This document shows, one piece after another, positions 7,047 to 9,460 of a stretch of DNA of 9,460 nucleotides (position 1 is the first letter of the stretch; the number at the start of each line of letters is the position of its first letter). The translations under genes and the position numbers were made by a program. Origin of the DNA: Desulfobacterales bacterium. GTDB taxonomy: Bacteria > Desulfobacterota > Desulfobacteria > Desulfobacterales > Desulfobacteraceae. The notes below the pieces were generated by a model. That model did not search any database. It saw nothing but the letters and a program-made list of their open reading frames with translations, and had not been told where the DNA came from. The stretch is taken from assembly GCA_022361095.1 (NCBI GenBank), contig JAKSBO010001148.1:1-9460 (forward strand). Direction: 5' to 3'.

Positions 7047-8774
7047 GTGCTTACTGTCTGGAAAAAAATTTCAATTTTTGTAGTTTTGGTGTTGATTGCG
7101 ACAGGTCTTCACTGCTCTGGTGTTTTTGCTGAGGATATAAAAAAGACAGGCGGTTTTGACTCCACAGAAGCACTGATAGAACTGATGAAAGAAAAAGGGG
7201 TAATTAACGATGAGGAAGCACAAGGCTTTTTAAAACGCTACAAAGAACAAGCTGTGAGGACAAAACAGACGATTACAATTTTGCCCCCGGAGAATCAGGA
7301 GGAATACATAAAAAATGTTTCAAAGGGTATGACCGAAAAACTTACAAAAGATTTAAGCGACTTGAAACAAAATTACGAATTCAGGTCTGATGATCTTATA
7401 AGAAAGACCATTGTCCTGCAAAGAGAGGTCGAACGGCTGGAGGAGTTGATGACTGAAGAACATAAGCCCATGCTTCAGAAATCATCTTGGGCACAAAGGA
7501 TACGTTTTGGCGGTGACATACGTTTAAGGCACGAATCGACCTTGTTTGATGAAAACAATGCGACTGACATTGAAGATCCCAGCGACCCGGGGACGACAAT
7601 CAATTCGACAAACGACAGGCACAGGCAAAGAATCCGGCTTCGGGTGGCGGCAAAAGCAGAACTGTTTGACCCAAGCGAAGTTAACGCAGGAAAGGTTACG
7701 GCGGGTTTCAGGGTTGCTACCGGAAGCATAGACAATCCGGTTTCAACAAACCATACACTGGGTAGCGCCGGCAGCAGCCATTCTGATATTGTACTGGACA
7801 GGGCTTACGTTGACTGGACATATAAGCCTGAAACAGAGATCTGGGGAGGAAAAATTCCCCAGGTTTCACTAACAGGCGGTATTATGAATAATCCCTGGAT
7901 GTCCACAAATCTTGTCTGGGACAGTGACCTCGCGTTTGAAGGCGTTTCTGTTAAATTGATTTCAGATACAAATAGGATGAATAATTTCAACGGTTTTTTT
8001 ACTGCTGGATATTTTCCCCTTGAAGAATCGGAGTGGAGCCAAAGTGATAAATATTTTCTGGGCGGGCAGATCGGATTTGAACACCGGCCAACGTATGGAT
8101 GGAAATACAAAATTGGTGCAGCGTATTATGATTACTATAATGTTGAAGGCTTTCCGATAACAAGTACCACTAGGACGACGGCAGACGAACAAGAACTTGC
8201 CCGCATGGCACCCAAATATATGCAAAAGGGTAACACCGTGTTCGATATGGACCAGACCGTAAATCCGAACGGAACGACCTATGGCCTGCTGGCTGATTTT
8301 AAACTCCTGAATATAACAGGGCAAATCACGAATTCTCTCTTTTATCCGATCTGTATATCCCTGTATGGAGACTGGGTTAAAAACCTTGGGTATGATGCAG
8401 ACGAAATGGCAAGTAAAGCAGGGGTTTCAAAAAACTATATTGAAAGTATTTCAGGCGATACAGGATACCAGGTTGGTCTAAAGGTTGGACATCTTAAACC
8501 AAGACAAAGATGGGAATGGAATTTGTTTGTCGAGTACCGCTATCTTGAAAGCGATGCGGTTATCGATGCGTTTACTGATTCAGATTTCCATATTGGGGGA
8601 ACAAATGCCAAGGGGTTTATTTTTGGCGGGGAACTCGGTCTTTATGAAAATATATGGCTTAAGGCAAGATGGATGAGTGCCAACGAAATAGATGACATGC
8701 AGATGTTAGGGAATACGCAGTTGGACGATCTGTCTGTGGATACATTCCAACTAGACCTAAATGCAGAATTTTAA
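7047..8774 (+). CDS. Putative outer-membrane porin with N-terminal coiled coil
   Basis: 575 residues from GTG 7047; the frame stays open to an ATG at 6990, which would give 594. Residues 1-28 form a signal peptide with hydrophobic core IFVVLVLIATG and cleavage at VFA|ED. Residues about 38-68 carry ALIELMKEKGVINDEEAQGF, a short helical motif often seen at the N-terminus of deltaproteobacterial putative porins. About 95-138 is heptad-like and charged (LSDLKQNYEF, LQREVERLEELM), so probably a trimeric coiled-coil stalk. From about 150 (RIRFGGDIRLRHES) to the end, alternating amphipathic strands with many Trp/Tyr/Gly indicate a beta-barrel. The last residues, FQLDLNAEF, end in the aromatic expected by the BAM machinery. 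It has no TonB-receptor plug. I place it in the putative-porin group (Porin_5-like) from the overall pattern; the substrate is unknown. It follows the TonB-like gene after 149 bases without a visible terminator, so read-through is likely. Confidence 0.85.
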   Translation: MLTVWKKISIFVVLVLIATGLHCSGVFAEDIKKTGGFDSTEALIELMKEKGVINDEEAQGFLKRYKEQAVRTKQTITILPPENQEEYIKNVSKGMTEKLTKDLSDLKQNYEFRSDDLIRKTIVLQREVERLEELMTEEHKPMLQKSSWAQRIRFGGDIRLRHESTLFDENNATDIEDPSDPGTTINSTNDRHRQRIRLRVAAKAELFDPSEVNAGKVTAGFRVATGSIDNPVSTNHTLGSAGSSHSDIVLDRAYVDWTYKPETEIWGGKIPQVSLTGGIMNNPWMSTNLVWDSDLAFEGVSVKLISDTNRMNNFNGFFTAGYFPLEESEWSQSDKYFLGGQIGFEHRPTYGWKYKIGAAYYDYYNVEGFPITSTTRTTADEQELARMAPKYMQKGNTVFDMDQTVNPNGTTYGLLADFKLLNITGQITNSLFYPICISLYGDWVKNLGYDADEMASKAGVSKNYIESISGDTGYQVGLKVGHLKPRQRWEWNLFVEYRYLESDAVIDAFTDSDFHIGGTNAKGFIFGGELGLYENIWLKARWMSANEIDDMQMLGNTQLDDLSVDTFQLDLNAEF

Positions 8775-8790
8775 AATTAGGTAAAAAGCA

Positions 8791-9460
8791 ATGGCAAAAA
8801 TAATCATTAAAGTATTGATAATTTTGATAATGATGTCCGGTATTGGCGGAACGGGTTATCTTCTGTATATCAAAAATGGCCTTGATGCGCAAATCGTATC
8901 CCTGAATAAAGAGATTGAAGACGGGAAAAAAAGAATCCGTACAATACAAAAGAAATATGCCCAGGAAAAAGCAAAACTAGGTACCTGTATGCGTGTGAAA
9001 ATGGCCGAAGAGATAAAGAGTGCCAAGCTTATCAAGCAAATATCGGAGCTTGAAAAAGAAAAACTTGCCGTCCGGAATCAACTGGATGGAGTTGAATTAA
9101 AGATTGCATCTTTAAATACACTCATTGCGAAGATGAAAACCATAAGAGCTGAACTTGAAGAAAGCAGGCAAAAGGTGGTGGAGAAATATAGGGCTGCGGT
9201 AAAGTCGGAAAAAGAAAAGACCGCTCAGATAAAAGATCTCGAAACGAAAAAGAAAGCGTTGGAATATGAAATAAGCCATCTTGAAAAAAAGGTGGATAGA
9301 AATTTTAAACATAACCAGAGACTGAGTGAAATAGCCGAGGAACTAACCGAGAAATACAGAGAAAAAGCAGGTCAAGGTTCAGAGCCTTTCACAAAACTGG
9401 GGATGATTGAAATGGAACATCTGCTGCAGGACTATATAAAAAAAATAGACAAAGAAAAAA
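8791..9460 (+). CDS. Membrane-anchored coiled-coil protein, 3' end outside the window
   Basis: Not recognised as a named family. The frame starts at ATG 8791, 16 bases after the porin stop, with a weak AGG at 8779-8781, and remains open to the window end (223 codons plus one base). Residues about 4-27 (IIIKVLIILIMMSG onward) form a single membrane anchor with a basic N-terminal edge, so the rest is predicted to be periplasmic. Residues about 32-195 are almost entirely charged heptad-like helix rich in Lys/Glu, for example LNKEIEDGKKRI, ISELEKEKLAV and EISHLEKKVDRN, with one cysteine at residue 66. After a short break (GQGSEPFTKLGM, about 194-205) helix resumes. A rod of 160 or so helical residues could extend well across the periplasm. 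Position behind the TonB-like and porin genes suggests a structural element of the same envelope assembly. The C-terminal part, which could identify it, is missing. Confidence 0.85.
   Translation, partial: MAKIIIKVLIILIMMSGIGGTGYLLYIKNGLDAQIVSLNKEIEDGKKRIRTIQKKYAQEKAKLGTCMRVKMAEEIKSAKLIKQISELEKEKLAVRNQLDGVELKIASLNTLIAKMKTIRAELEESRQKVVEKYRAAVKSEKEKTAQIKDLETKKKALEYEISHLEKKVDRNFKHNQRLSEIAEELTEKYREKAGQGSEPFTKLGMIEMEHLLQDYIKKIDKEK

Noticed and set aside
7047..8774. Idea that the barrel protein is a TonB-dependent receptor served by the TonB-like protein
   Set aside because: It has no plug domain and no clear TonB box. The length and N-terminal coiled coil fit a porin instead.

Overview
This 9.46 kb window holds six tightly spaced genes, all on the + strand, with the first and last running off the edges. 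I see no tRNA, rRNA, CRISPR array, insertion sequence or convincing terminator. The layout looks like one operon or a large part of one. The mix of families (filamentous-haemagglutinin-like giant exoprotein with a DUF3739-type C-terminus, DUF2341/LamG fused to an ExbB-type channel, and a coiled-coil-stalked putative porin) together with moderate GC suggests a Gram-negative Desulfobacterota (deltaproteobacterial) genome, perhaps Desulfobacterales. That assignment is inference from gene families, not from a marker gene.

Region by region: 2-3949 is the C-terminal 1,300-odd residues of a very large, cysteine-free, beta-helical surface/secreted protein. 3980-5791 encodes an inner-membrane protein with a signal peptide, a periplasmic DUF2341 domain, a LamG-like lectin fold and a C-terminal MotA/TolQ/ExbB proton channel. 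5788-6195 is its ExbD/TolR partner and overlaps it by four bases. 6199-6897 is a TonB-like energy transducer. 7047-8774 is an outer-membrane putative porin with an N-terminal coiled coil. 8791 to the window end is an unrecognised membrane-anchored coiled-coil protein.

Taken together, the genes describe an envelope-spanning assembly: a proton-driven ExbB-ExbD motor carrying large sugar-binding-like domains in the periplasm, a TonB-like arm that reaches to the outer membrane, an outer-membrane barrel, a periplasmic coiled-coil protein and a giant cell-surface adhesin-like protein. No TonB-dependent receptor and no TpsB/FhaC transporter lies inside the window. The likely client of the motor is therefore one of the neighbours, possibly the exoprotein itself or its unseen transporter. 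That functional link is a hypothesis from gene order. By analogy with GldLM-SprB and AglRQS, it could be either powered secretion/surface display or powered movement of an adhesin.
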